A DNA stretch of 64,000 nucleotides from Tropicimonas marinistellae. GTDB taxonomy: Bacteria; Pseudomonadota; Alphaproteobacteria; Rhodobacterales; Rhodobacteraceae. Location of the stretch: contig NZ_LNCI01000009.1 of NCBI RefSeq assembly GCF_001509585.1, forward strand, positions 62,001 to 126,000, in the 5' to 3' direction. Positions 1 through 8,337 of the stretch are shown piece by piece. Position 1 is the stretch's first letter; each line of letters begins with the position of its first letter. The translations under genes and the position numbers were made by a program. The notes under the pieces are model-generated. The model was not told the DNA's origin, made no database searches, and saw only the letters and a program-made list of their open reading frames with translations.

Positions 1-1
1 C

Positions 2-205
2 GCCTATCCCCAACGCGCTCTGGGCCGGCTTGCGGTGCGCCCCGGCCTGACTGGCGTCTGGCAGGTTTCCGGTCGTGCTGACATCGGCTTTGAAAAGATG
101 ATCGACATGGACCTTTCCTATGCCAACTCCCGGAGCATGCTGCTCGACCTCACGCTGATTGCCCTGACCTTCCGGGCCGTCCTATCCGGGCGCGGAGCCT
201 ATTGA
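2..205 (+). CDS. Exopolysaccharide undecaprenyl-phosphate sugar transferase, C-terminal fragment
   Basis: The frame is open from the left edge and codes the last 67 residues of a bacterial sugar transferase (polyprenyl glycosylphosphotransferase). The diagnostic RPGLTGVWQVSGR motif is followed by the conserved FEKMIDMDLSYA stretch and a short hydrophobic tail ending GRGAY. This family transfers a hexose-1-phosphate to undecaprenyl phosphate at the inner membrane as the first step of exopolysaccharide or O-antigen assembly. The N-terminal membrane part lies outside the window, so which subfamily it is cannot be told. A good terminator follows 33 bases after the stop, suggesting it is the last gene of its operon. 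Confidence 0.9.
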   Translation, partial: AYPQRALGRLAVRPGLTGVWQVSGRADIGFEKMIDMDLSYANSRSMLLDLTLIALTFRAVLSGRGAY

Positions 206-237
206 GAGTCCCTTGATTTCGATCCGGGGCGCGAACG

Positions 238-261
238 CCACCTATCCCTTCGGATAGGTGG
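238..261 (+). terminator. Intrinsic terminator after the sugar transferase gene
   Basis: A perfect 10-base-pair stem, CCACCTATCC against GGATAGGTGG, encloses a CTTC tetraloop and is followed by TTATCCCTTT. It lies between the sugar transferase stop and the next rightward gene. The U run is broken, so termination efficiency is uncertain. Confidence 0.7.
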
Positions 262-347
262 TTATCCCTTTGCCCGAATGACGCCCCGTGAGAGTAGATG
301 TAGGTAAATTGCGGAAACAGCTCGTCCCACGGAACAGGACCTCAGGT

Positions 348-872
348 ATGCATCAGATAGCCTCGACCATTCGAAAGACAGCGATTGCGGCCTGCCTCGC
401 AGTTTCTTCCGCCCTGGGTGCCGCGGCAGAGGAGCTTCCTGAACCAACCGGTGACGTAATCCTAACGGTCAGTGGAGACATCGAGAAAACCAACGGCGAC
501 GACATGGCCCGGTTCGATTTGGCGATGCTGAAGGCGATGCCTGCCAGTACCATCGCCACGACCACCATCTGGACCGAAGGCGACCAGGAGTTTACAGGTA
601 TCGAGTTGCACACCCTCCTCGAAGCACTCGGCGTCGAAAGCGGCGAGATCACCGCGACAGCGATCAACGATTACGCGGTGACCCTTCCTGTCACGGACGC
701 AGTGCCCGGCGGCCCAATCATCGCGTATGCACGCAACGGAGACGAGATGTCCGTACGCGACAAGGGTCCGCTTTGGGTCATCTACCCCTACGATTCCAAC
801 GCCGACTACCGCACCGAAACCATCTTTGCCCGCAGCATCTGGCAGCTGGACCGGATGGCGATTGCCGAGTAA
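348..872 (+). CDS. Periplasmic molybdopterin-oxidoreductase-fold protein without cysteine
   Basis: Reading from the ATG at 348 gives 174 residues with a clear signal peptide (basic IRKTAI, hydrophobic core, ALGAAAEE cleavage region). An in-frame ATG at 288 would bury this signal, so 348 is preferred. The mature part resembles the oxidoreductase molybdopterin-binding (sulfite-oxidase) fold, with a GIELHTLLEALG segment and a typical PLWVIYPYD segment near the end. In catalytic members a cysteine ligates molybdenum; I see no cysteine in the mature protein, so catalysis is doubtful and a binding or sensing role is possible. It sits 48 bases before a membrane hybrid histidine kinase on the same strand, which suggests the two work together. 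The pairing is inference. Confidence 0.75.
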   Translation: MHQIASTIRKTAIAACLAVSSALGAAAEELPEPTGDVILTVSGDIEKTNGDDMARFDLAMLKAMPASTIATTTIWTEGDQEFTGIELHTLLEALGVESGEITATAINDYAVTLPVTDAVPGGPIIAYARNGDEMSVRDKGPLWVIYPYDSNADYRTETIFARSIWQLDRMAIAE

Positions 873-920
873 TCGCAACGCCACTCAGACTGGGAGAGCG
901 AGACCTTGGAGCCGAATACG

Positions 921-3497
921 ATGCGTCGCGAGTTCCTGAACGCAGGCGGCTTTTTGAGGGGCCTGCGCTTTGTCTTGGTGGCGGTTGTCGTGCTGCTTTT
1001 CTCGCTGATCATCTACGGCTTCTACGGGGAGGTCTTGCGCGAGCTCAGATCGCTCAATGCCGCGGACTCGGACAATGCCCAGTGGACCCTTTCGCAAGTC
1101 GAGGTCGAATACCTGATGTTGCAGCGGGTTCTGGAACAGGCTGACCACGATGACCCCGCCGCCCTGGCCGAAATCCGTAAGCGTTTCGATATCTTCTACA
1201 GCCGGGTTGCCACGATCGAAACCGGGGCTCCCTATGCGCGGCTGCATCTCAACTTCGACTTCGAACACCACTTGGTCAACGTCAAGGATTTCCTGGACGA
1301 GGTCACACCGCTCATAGACGCCGAAGACGAGTTCCTTGGAAGCGCGGTTTCTGCACTAGCCACCGAAACGGAGGGTTTGCGCGCCGACGTGCGAGCCATG
1401 GCGCTCAACGGCCTTGAACAATTCGCAGCGATCGCCGACGAGCGCCGCGCGGGGGTGGCGCGGACCCTTCGGCACATGGTCCTCGCCACGGTCAGCCTGG
1501 TGATCGTCCTGCTTTGCCTCATATCGATCCTCTACAAGATGAACCGGTTGTCCACGGTCAGGGCTGGTGAACAGCGGCGGATGTCGGGTCAGTTGCGGGC
1601 GATCATCGGCTCCTCGCTGGATGCGGTGGTGGTCGCCGACGACAGTGGAACTGTGCGGGTGTTCAACGGTGCGGCCGAGCGCGTCTTCGGCTACTCCGAA
1701 ACAGAGGCGGTCGGTCAACGCCTTTCAGACCTGATCATTCCTGAAAAATACACAGCCGCGCATGACGCCGGTTTGAAACGGTTCGTCGAAACTCGTGAGA
1801 AGCGGGTCGTCGGAGCCGGGCGCGTTGAGCTGGAAGGCAAGCGGAAATCGGGAGAAGTCTTCCCGGTCGAGCTTTCTATCGACATGGCGGAGAATGAGGA
1901 CGAGACCATATTCGTCTCCTACTTGCGCGATATCACCGACCGCAGGCTGGCCGAGCAGGAATTGGTGGAGACCCGAGACCGTGCCCTGGCCGGGGAAAAG
2001 GCGAAAGCAGAATTCCTTGCGATGATGAGCCATGAGATGCGCACGCCACTCAATGGTCTGCTCGGCACGCTGACACTCCTTCGCGAGACGAGTCTTACGG
2101 AGCGCCAGGCGACGTTCCTGGACAACATGGACGCTTCGGGGCAGTTGCTGCTCCACCACGTGAACGACGTGCTCGACATATCGAAATTCGAGGCAGGCCG
2201 CATCCAGATCGAGAATACCCCGTTCGATCTAGACGAATTGCTCAGCGGAATCGTCGCCGGGCAGAGCAGCGTTGCTGCCTCACACGGCAACACTCTGTCC
2301 TATGCCTGGGTCTCGGACATCCCCGGCGAAGTTCGCGGCGATCCGGTGCGCCTGCGTCAGGTCATGCTCAATCTCGTCAACAACGCCCTTAAGTTCACCC
2401 AGTCCGGGGATGTCTGGGTCGAGGCCGAGAAGATCGGTAGCGGACGTCGTCCGATGTTCGAGTTCCGCGTGACCGACAACGGAATCGGTATTGCCGAGGC
2501 GGACATGGAGCGAATCTTCAATGATTTCGAGACGCTAGACCGCTCCTACGGCCGGATGGCCGGTGGGACGGGACTCGGCCTTGGGATCGCACGGCGCCTG
2601 GTCGAGGCGATGGGCGGAGAGATCGGCGCGGAGAGCGAAGAGGGAGAAGGCAGCATGTTCTGGGTCCGTGTGCCGCTCGAGATCACCGCCAAGAACATCG
2701 TAAGCCCCGACAAACCAACCAACGACGTCCCTCGAAATAAACTGGACATCCTTATTGTCGAGGACAACGAGATAAATCGGCAGGTTCTGGAAGCCATGCT
2801 GCTCCGGGACGGCCATAGCGTCGCGCAGGCGGTCAACGGCAAGGAAGGGGTGGAAGCCGCCGCGGCGAAGGCCTTCGATGCAATCCTGATGGATGTCAGC
2901 ATGCCGGTTATGGACGGGGTGTCAGCAACCCGGGCAATTCGCGAAGGCAACGGTCCATGCCACGACGTACCGATCCTCGCGGTAACGGCCCATGCGATGC
3001 CGGGTGACCGGGAGACCTTCCGGGCCGCCGGGATGTCCGGTCTGGTCACCAAGCCCATCGTTCGGGACGAACTGCGCGACAACCTTGAGCGCATTGGCAA
3101 TCGTGCCGGCCGAATGGCCAATCCCGGCGGAGCGCAGGACGATGACGTTGACGAGGCGTTCACTCCAGAGAGCCTGCACGAACTCGCTCAAGCCCTCGGT
3201 GCGGAAAGGGCCGAGAAGCTTCTGAACGACTTCATCAGAGAGATGGATGCCGGGGTGGCGCTCCTCGCGGATGGCAAGGACAATGGTGTCGAGCTATCCG
3301 AACTCGTGTCGGCTGTGCACAAGATGGCCGGGTCGTGCGGGACATTTGGCGCAGAGCGATTGCGCATCGCGTTGTCCGATGTCGAGACGCTCGCGAAGTC
3401 CGGTGATGCCGCAGGCGCCCGCTCGCGCATTGGCGAAATTCCCGGACTCTGGCGGAAGGACCGGACCTACTTCGAACAACAAAGAACCGATGCCTGA
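921..3497 (+). CDS. Hybrid sensor histidine kinase with PAS, receiver and HPt domains
   Basis: This 858-residue inner-membrane protein has TM1 (about 16-36), a periplasmic region of about 150 residues, TM2 (about 185-206), a PAS domain (225-345, SSLDAVVVADDSG), HisKA with phospho-accepting His371 in SHEMRTPLN, HATPase_c with the N box NLVNNALKF, DNGIGI and GGTGLGLGI, a receiver with Asp658 in ILMDVSMPVMDG, and a C-terminal HPt with His800 in VHKMAGSCG. All relay sites for a four-step phosphorelay are present, but no separate response regulator is nearby. An in-frame TTG at 906 is possible, but the ATG at 921 has a GGAG at 908-911 at good spacing. The preceding gene encodes a periplasmic protein that may present its signal. 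Confidence 0.93.
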   Translation: MRREFLNAGGFLRGLRFVLVAVVVLLFSLIIYGFYGEVLRELRSLNAADSDNAQWTLSQVEVEYLMLQRVLEQADHDDPAALAEIRKRFDIFYSRVATIETGAPYARLHLNFDFEHHLVNVKDFLDEVTPLIDAEDEFLGSAVSALATETEGLRADVRAMALNGLEQFAAIADERRAGVARTLRHMVLATVSLVIVLLCLISILYKMNRLSTVRAGEQRRMSGQLRAIIGSSLDAVVVADDSGTVRVFNGAAERVFGYSETEAVGQRLSDLIIPEKYTAAHDAGLKRFVETREKRVVGAGRVELEGKRKSGEVFPVELSIDMAENEDETIFVSYLRDITDRRLAEQELVETRDRALAGEKAKAEFLAMMSHEMRTPLNGLLGTLTLLRETSLTERQATFLDNMDASGQLLLHHVNDVLDISKFEAGRIQIENTPFDLDELLSGIVAGQSSVAASHGNTLSYAWVSDIPGEVRGDPVRLRQVMLNLVNNALKFTQSGDVWVEAEKIGSGRRPMFEFRVTDNGIGIAEADMERIFNDFETLDRSYGRMAGGTGLGLGIARRLVEAMGGEIGAESEEGEGSMFWVRVPLEITAKNIVSPDKPTNDVPRNKLDILIVEDNEINRQVLEAMLLRDGHSVAQAVNGKEGVEAAAAKAFDAILMDVSMPVMDGVSATRAIREGNGPCHDVPILAVTAHAMPGDRETFRAAGMSGLVTKPIVRDELRDNLERIGNRAGRMANPGGAQDDDVDEAFTPESLHELAQALGAERAEKLLNDFIREMDAGVALLADGKDNGVELSELVSAVHKMAGSCGTFGAERLRIALSDVETLAKSGDAAGARSRIGEIPGLWRKDRTYFEQQRTDA

Positions 3498-3650
3498 CCT
3501 GGATCAAGCGAACCACCGGATCCAGCATGCCGGAGCTTCTTGTCGCCAATTGTACAACTCAGTTGCGACTGAGAGCCTTGCAAACCAAGATGGTCGGCGG
3601 TGAAGGAGCCGCGAGGCGGTATTCGTTTGCCGCTTAAACCATCGCTTTGG

Positions 3651-3670
3651 GCCGGTTGACGCCAACCGGC
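3651..3670. terminator. Bidirectional hairpin between convergent genes
   Basis: GCCGGTTG and CAACCGGC form a perfect 8-base-pair stem with an ACGC loop. It lies between the rightward histidine kinase and the stop of the leftward P-loop gene. There is no clear U tract on either side, so it may be a weak terminator or a transcript-end stabiliser. Confidence 0.4.
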
Positions 3671-3673
3671 GCT

Positions 3674-4165
3674 TCAAGAGGCATTTGGACAATGGACGAC
3701 CAGATTGAAGCCTTCTTCAGCAGCGGGTCGTACGAAACTGTTCGAAAAGCGCTGGAATTGCTCTTCGCTCACCGTGAAAGGGTGTTCTCCCGCGGCGTTG
3801 CGTGCTGACAGTCGGGTCAGGCAATCGTCGTCCGGCGTATCCAGCACGTGGAGCTGGTGCGCAGCTGTCGTGTCGTCAAGGATCCCGCGCATCCAACGGC
3901 GCTGGTCAATCGTGTTCGCGGCGAAATCCAACGAGACCGACATGCCCGCATTGAGCAGTGAGGTCACATGCGCACCCATGACGCTGCGCAACCGACCGCT
4001 GCACCGCAGGTAATCGGCTCCAGTCTTCATTTGATCGGCAAACAGGGCCCGCAACCAGTCGTCTTCGACGATGAGAACCGCGCCCTGACTGGCGACCTGC
4101 GTCGCCAGAGTGGATTTTCCCGAGGCGATCTTGCCGCAGAACATGTGGAGTGTCGGTGTCACCAT
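3674..4165 (-). CDS. Small P-loop (AAA/adenylate-kinase-like) ATP-binding protein
   Basis: The protein has 163 residues from the ATG at 4165, which lies 11 bases after the stop of the AraC gene; longer upstream starts would run through that gene. A Walker A motif GKIASGKST occupies residues 11-19, followed by VLIVEDDWLRALF, as in the family of small zeta-toxin or chloramphenicol-phosphotransferase-like kinases that phosphorylate small molecules. A later LSARN segment could be the lid arginine. It is the second gene of a leftward pair with an AraC regulator. The substrate is unknown. These proteins are often annotated as AAA family ATPase or cell-division protein ZipA-like without experimental support. 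Confidence 0.8.
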   Translation of the reverse strand: MVTPTLHMFCGKIASGKSTLATQVASQGAVLIVEDDWLRALFADQMKTGADYLRCSGRLRSVMGAHVTSLLNAGMSVSLDFAANTIDQRRWMRGILDDTTAAHQLHVLDTPDDDCLTRLSARNAAGEHPFTVSEEQFQRFSNSFVRPAAEEGFNLVVHCPNAS

Positions 4166-4175
4166 TAATCCCCAG

Positions 4176-5159
4176 TTATGCCGGGTTTTCCATCGACACT
4201 CGCCGAGCCTGACCCGGTGTCGTGCCGAACACCCGCTTGAAGGCGCGGCTGAAGGCGGGCTCGGACTGATAGCCAAGGTCGGCGGCGATGGCCGCGATGG
4301 GCAGAGCGGTTTCCTGCAGGGTCCGACGCGCGAGATTCATCCGCCATTCCGCGAGATATTGCATCGCGGGCGTGCCCACGAGGCCGGTGAAACGGGCGGC
4401 AAATCCCGAGCGCGACATGCCGGCAACCTGTGCCAGTGTCTCGACCGACCAGTCCGCCGCCGGTTCGCGATGGATGGCAACGATCGTCCGACCGACTTGC
4501 GGGTCGCGTGCGGCTTTCAACCAGCCGCGGTCCGCGTCCGGCGACCGGCTCAACCAGCGCCGGATTGCCTCGATCACCACGACGTCCGCAAGGCGCGTGA
4601 TGACGGTCTCACCACCAGGGCGCAGTTCGCGCGCCTCCCTCGCGATGAACTGCAACGTGCCCTGTAGCCAACTCCCGGCTTCTTCTTCCCAAGGGTCGAT
4701 CTTCAGCACGTCGGGCAGCAAGGCCATCAGCAGCGGGGCCGATGCGTGATCCAGCCGCACAAGACCATACATGATGCTGCACTCCGCCCCGCCGCCACCG
4801 TACTCCAGTGTCTCGTAGAGTTCGGTCACCTTGCGGATCGGCAGTTCTTCCAACTGCATGAGGCGAGCTTCCGGATCGCTGTAGAGGCTGATCGGCGCGC
4901 CATGGGTCATCAGGACCAGATCGCCTTTCTGAATCTCGAAGGGCGCGTCCTCACCCACCTTCAGCCAAGCCCGCCCACCGATCACCACGGCAAAACTCAT
5001 CACATCGGGAAAGCCCGGAATGGCAATGCCCCAAGGGGCGCTCAGCCGCGACTGGCAGTAGAAAGTGCCAGTCAGTTTCAGCAGGTGCAAGATCTCTCCA
5101 AGCGGATCGCCGATGGGCTGCGCGAGAAGCGAGGGGTCAGGAACATGTGGTTCGGTCAT
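4176..5159 (-). CDS. AraC-family transcriptional regulator with cupin_6 domain
   Basis: This is 327 residues, the usual length. Residues 10-200 form an AraC-type cupin ligand domain (IQKGDLVLMTHG). The C-terminal 100 residues carry the double helix-turn-helix, with AQVAGMSRSGFAARF in the first half and the signature IAAIAADLGYQSEPAFSRAF in the second. It is divergent from an NmrA-like oxidoreductase gene at 5302, with TGGAC repeats in the 142-base gap. Regulators of this subclass usually activate an adjacent divergent oxidoreductase gene and may be autoregulated. The effector is unknown. Confidence 0.93.
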   Translation of the reverse strand: MTEPHVPDPSLLAQPIGDPLGEILHLLKLTGTFYCQSRLSAPWGIAIPGFPDVMSFAVVIGGRAWLKVGEDAPFEIQKGDLVLMTHGAPISLYSDPEARLMQLEELPIRKVTELYETLEYGGGGAECSIMYGLVRLDHASAPLLMALLPDVLKIDPWEEEAGSWLQGTLQFIAREARELRPGGETVITRLADVVVIEAIRRWLSRSPDADRGWLKAARDPQVGRTIVAIHREPAADWSVETLAQVAGMSRSGFAARFTGLVGTPAMQYLAEWRMNLARRTLQETALPIAAIAADLGYQSEPAFSRAFKRVFGTTPGQARRVSMENPA

Positions 5160-5188
5160 GGGATGACTGTGGCGGCCATAATACCTTG

Positions 5189-5227
5189 CGTCCAGTCATA
5201 TTGGACGATCAGGCAAGAATTCTGGAC
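5189..5227. promoter_or_regulatory. Putative AraC-type operator with TGGAC half-sites
   Basis: A perfect inverted repeat CGTCCA-N7-TGGACG occupies 5189-5207. A further TGGAC begins at 5223, exactly 21 bases (two helical turns) after the one at 5202. The site lies between the divergent araC-like and NmrA-like genes, where dimers of the encoded regulator would be expected to bind. Confidence 0.5.
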
Positions 5228-5301
5228 AAACGAGAATGGCTCATCCTGCCGCTCCGCGCAACTCTTAGCCATCGAACAATCACACCCAATGGAGACATAC
5301 C

Positions 5302-6129
5302 ATGATGACCAACCCTATCCTCGTCCTTGGCGCAACCGGCAAGACCGGCGCCCGCATTGCCGCTCGCCTCGAAGCGCAGGGCCTTCCCGTGCGCCGCGGC
5401 TCTCGGAACGCAGAGATCCCTTTTGACTGGAACGCACCCGAAACCTGGGGGCCGGTTCTCGCCGGCGTGTCCGCCGTCTACATCTCATACTACCCGGACA
5501 TCGCCGTTCCGGGTGCGGTAGAAACGGTGGAGGCGTTCGTCGCTCAAGCCCGCACCGCGGGCATTGGCAAACTGGTACTGCTCACTGGTCGTGGTGAGTA
5601 CCACGCGCAGCAGGCTGAGGAGGTCGTCCGACACTCGGGCGTGCCATTCACTATCGTCCGCGCGGCGTGGTTCGCGCAGAACTTTTCCGAAGGCGCGCTG
5701 CATGCACCGGTGATGGCAGGCGTATTGCCAATGCCCGGCGGCGACGTTCAAGAGCCCATCGTGGACGTGGACGATATCGCCGACGTCGCAGTGGCCGCCC
5801 TGTTGGGCGACGGTCACGATGGCCAGCTCTACGAAGTGACGGGCCCGCACTTGATGACATTCGCAGAGGTGGCCGAGGCGCTCACCGCCGCTGCGGGACG
5901 GCAGATCGCCCATGTACCGATCTCTTTCGAAGATTTCCACGCGGCGTTGGTCGCATCTCAAGGTGAGTTGATCGCCGATATACTCACCGGCATCGCACGT
6001 GAGACGCTGGATGGCCGGAACGCCCATCTCACGGATGGCGTTCAGCGTGCCTTGGGGCGTCCGCCACGCGACTTCACCACCTTCGCGACGGCCGCCGCCC
6101 GATCCGGCGCCTGGGCCGACGCCGCCTGA
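5302..6129 (+). CDS. NmrA-like NAD(P)-binding oxidoreductase (atypical SDR)
   Basis: The 275-residue protein begins with a Rossmann motif, LVLGATGKTGARIAARL (residues 7-23), and has the central KLVLLTGRGEYH and FTIVRAAWFAQNFSEG stretches typical of NmrA-like or QOR2-like atypical short-chain dehydrogenases. Members bind NAD(P)H and act as quinone or aldehyde reductases or as redox sensors; the actual substrate cannot be told. The ATG at 5302 has GGAGA upstream at suitable spacing. It is divergent from the AraC regulator and is followed 31 bases later by a DUF4345 membrane protein, so the two are likely co-transcribed under AraC control. Confidence 0.9.
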   Translation: MMTNPILVLGATGKTGARIAARLEAQGLPVRRGSRNAEIPFDWNAPETWGPVLAGVSAVYISYYPDIAVPGAVETVEAFVAQARTAGIGKLVLLTGRGEYHAQQAEEVVRHSGVPFTIVRAAWFAQNFSEGALHAPVMAGVLPMPGGDVQEPIVDVDDIADVAVAALLGDGHDGQLYEVTGPHLMTFAEVAEALTAAAGRQIAHVPISFEDFHAALVASQGELIADILTGIARETLDGRNAHLTDGVQRALGRPPRDFTTFATAAARSGAWADAA

Positions 6130-6160
6130 TCCCTCCTCGAGACACATGAAAGGACACCCC

Positions 6161-6580
6161 ATGTTCACGAAACTCTTCCAGAAAATGTCCCTTTGTGCCG
6201 CGGGCCTCACCGCCCTCGGCATCGGACTCGCGATCACCTTTGCCCCCCACGGCTTCTACGCGGGGTACGGTATCGTTCTCGGCACCGACCCTACGCTCCT
6301 CAGCGAATTGCGCGCTCCCGGCGCCAACCTCGCCGCCCTCGGCGCGGTGATCTTCGCCGGTGCCCTGCGCCCCGGCGCGGCACGCCTCTCGGCGATGCTG
6401 GGGACGATTGTCTTCCTTGCCTTTGCGTTCGGTCGCTTGGTCAGTGTGGCGCTCGACGGCTGGCCGGGAGAGGGCATCGTCGCCGCTCTTGCAATCGAAC
6501 TCGCTATTGGCTTGCTGTGCCTCTTCGCTCTGCAGTCTCAAGGCCGACTGCCTACCCTGCCAGCCGAGAGAGCGATTTAG
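6161..6580 (+). CDS. DUF4345 family small membrane protein
   Basis: The protein has 139 residues and four predicted membrane segments (about 10-30, 52-70, 75-95, 105-125). The ELRAPGANLAALGAVIFAGA stretch after the first loop is typical of the DUF4345 family, whose function is unknown. The ATG at 6161 is preferred to one at 6146 because AAAGGA lies 6 bases upstream of it. It follows the NmrA-like gene closely and probably shares its promoter. Confidence 0.82.
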   Translation: MFTKLFQKMSLCAAGLTALGIGLAITFAPHGFYAGYGIVLGTDPTLLSELRAPGANLAALGAVIFAGALRPGAARLSAMLGTIVFLAFAFGRLVSVALDGWPGEGIVAALAIELAIGLLCLFALQSQGRLPTLPAERAI

Positions 6581-7125
6581 CAGGTTTGATGAACTCGGAA
6601 CTGAGGTGAGGCATCGCGAACATGCCTTGCCTATATCTTTGATCTCCGCCGACCGTGGTCTCCCGCCGGAACGACCACGTGCCGACCTCCAAGAAGTTCG
6701 CGGCTGTTCGTATCCGGTGAATGCCACTTCGACGGTCGTTAAGCACGAGTGCGAAGCTCACATGACCGGCGGCGGTGCGCCGTCTAAGAGGGTCGGAAAC
6801 CATACTGAGCTTGCTAAGTCCCGCAGTAGCTTGGAGTTTGGTTTACGCCGGTTTCCGCCATTGTCATCCGGGTCACGGATGGCTGCAAGATTCACATCTT
6901 CGATGTTGGCGACCGCCCCAGCCATGGTCCCTAACAGGCTCGCCTTGCACACGACAATTTGTCCCCCGACGCCTCTCGAATGGGCTACGTGCAATCCGCT
7001 CGCCATACCATACGGCAACGTGCTTGAAGTGCTATCGAAACGAAAAGCGCCAAGCGCGCCAGTGTGGACGGGAAGAACACTGCCTTACCTATCCATCCTA
7101 TATCTATCAGGTTTTCATATTTGCG
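6581..7125. other. 545-base stretch without a supported gene
   Basis: This stretch lies between the DUF4345 gene and tRNA-Thr. Several short open frames cross it on both strands, the longest credible ones leftward at 6552..6803 and 6758..7018, but none has a ribosome binding site with a recognisable protein. G+C is lower than in the flanking genes. No hairpin with a U tract was found at the tRNA 3' side. Confidence 0.6.
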
Positions 7126-7201
7126 TGGTGCCCCCAGAGAGACTCGAACTCCCGACCCTCTGATTACAAATCAGATGCTCTACCAGCTGAGCTATAGGGG
7201 C
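7126..7201 (-). tRNA. tRNA-Thr (anticodon TGT)
   Basis: The reverse complement folds as a full cloverleaf of 76 nt including encoded CCA. The acceptor stem GCCCCTA pairs with TGGGGGC, the D arm begins AGCTCAGCTGGTAGAGC, and the TTTGTAA anticodon loop gives anticodon TGT, which reads ACA threonine codons. The T arm carries GTTCGAGTC. Confidence 0.97.
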
Positions 7202-7212
7202 ACTGACACAGC

Positions 7213-7241
7213 AGATATGCCGAGAGGACGGTTGAGCGCAA
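7213..7241 (-). promoter_or_regulatory. Putative promoter of tRNA-Thr
   Basis: On the minus strand TTGCGC (7241-7236) is followed after exactly 17 bases by ATATCT (7218-7213), 12 bases before the tRNA 5' end. A TTGC-type -35 also precedes the other two tRNA genes of this window. Confidence 0.45.
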
Positions 7242-7367
7242 GAGGCGGGAACGCGTTGTGTGCTGCAGCGGCTGCAATTCTGTTTACGTCGCGAGTGAAG
7301 TCCCTATAGTCGCTGCGAAAAATATGCCGGATTGTGAGAGCCGCTGCCGGCGCGCTCTGGGAGTGGG

Positions 7368-8246
7368 ATGAGACTCGTCTATCATGTCGGATTGCACAGC
7401 ACGGACGAGGACCGTGCGTTGCAGTGCCTGCTGAGAAATGCCGCGCGTTTGCAAAACGAAGGCACGATCATCAGCCCGCCGGGACAATTCCGGCCGGTTC
7501 TTCGCGAGGCAATGCTGCACCTTCGAGGCGTACCCGCAAGTCGGGAAATCCAGGCACAGATCCTGGCGTCGGTCACGAATGCGAAATCCGCCAATCGATT
7601 GGTGTTCTCAAGCGATAGCTTCCTTTGCGTACCCAAGCGCGCGATAACCGGGGGGACACTCTATCCGCTTGCCGCCGAACGTGCCCCCTGGATTCGGAAT
7701 CTGTTTCCCGATGACCCGGCAGAATTCCTGTTTGCCGTTCGCAATCCAGCGACGTTGATCCCCGCACTTCAGGCAAGGTTTCATCAAGAAGAGGGTTTCG
7801 CTCAATACCTGGCGCGTATCCTCCCAGAATCGCTCTCTTGGACCGACATGGTCGTGCGCTTCCGCGATGCTGTGCCAGATTGCCCGGTGACGGTATGGTG
7901 CAACGAGGACACGCCGCTGATCTGGTACGATGTTCTGGAGGCGCTTTGCGGAAGCGAGGAGGCGCGTTCGTTCGACGGCGTGCACGATTTCTATCGCTCG
8001 ATCATGACAGCCGAGGGTGTGGCACAATTGGAAACGGCCATACAGAAGATGCCCCCGGACGCTTCAGCAACACGCAAGGACACCGTGGCGACCCATCTCG
8101 CCGCTCATGCGGTACAGGAGGCAGTCGAAGTGGAATACGACCTGCCAGGCTGGACGGCGGAACGCATCGCGAGATTGAGCGAGCGCTACGAAGCGGATAT
8201 CGCGGAGCTGAAAGAACTCGATGGCGTGCGCGTTCTTTCTCCTTAG
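7368..8246 (+). CDS. Hypothetical protein, possibly sulfotransferase-like
   Basis: The protein has 292 residues. I do not recognise it with certainty. The opening MRLVYHVGLHSTDEDRALQ and the later FLFAVRNPATLIPALQARF stretch resemble bacterial proteins loosely assigned to the P-loop sulfotransferase class, where H-G-T and R-(D/N)-P motifs are used, but there is no clear PAPS-binding loop. The end is helical and charged (RIARLSERYEADIAELKEL). It is a lone rightward gene between tRNA-Thr and a convergent glutathione transferase gene, so context gives no role. Confidence 0.75.
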   Translation: MRLVYHVGLHSTDEDRALQCLLRNAARLQNEGTIISPPGQFRPVLREAMLHLRGVPASREIQAQILASVTNAKSANRLVFSSDSFLCVPKRAITGGTLYPLAAERAPWIRNLFPDDPAEFLFAVRNPATLIPALQARFHQEEGFAQYLARILPESLSWTDMVVRFRDAVPDCPVTVWCNEDTPLIWYDVLEALCGSEEARSFDGVHDFYRSIMTAEGVAQLETAIQKMPPDASATRKDTVATHLAAHAVQEAVEVEYDLPGWTAERIARLSERYEADIAELKELDGVRVLSP

Positions 8247-8337
8247 CAGTTGACCGCGCACGAGTTTTCAAGGCATCGGCAAGCGTCGCCGGGAGACCAT
8301 GGCCTTCGATGCATGAAGAAATCGAACATCTCTCGCG

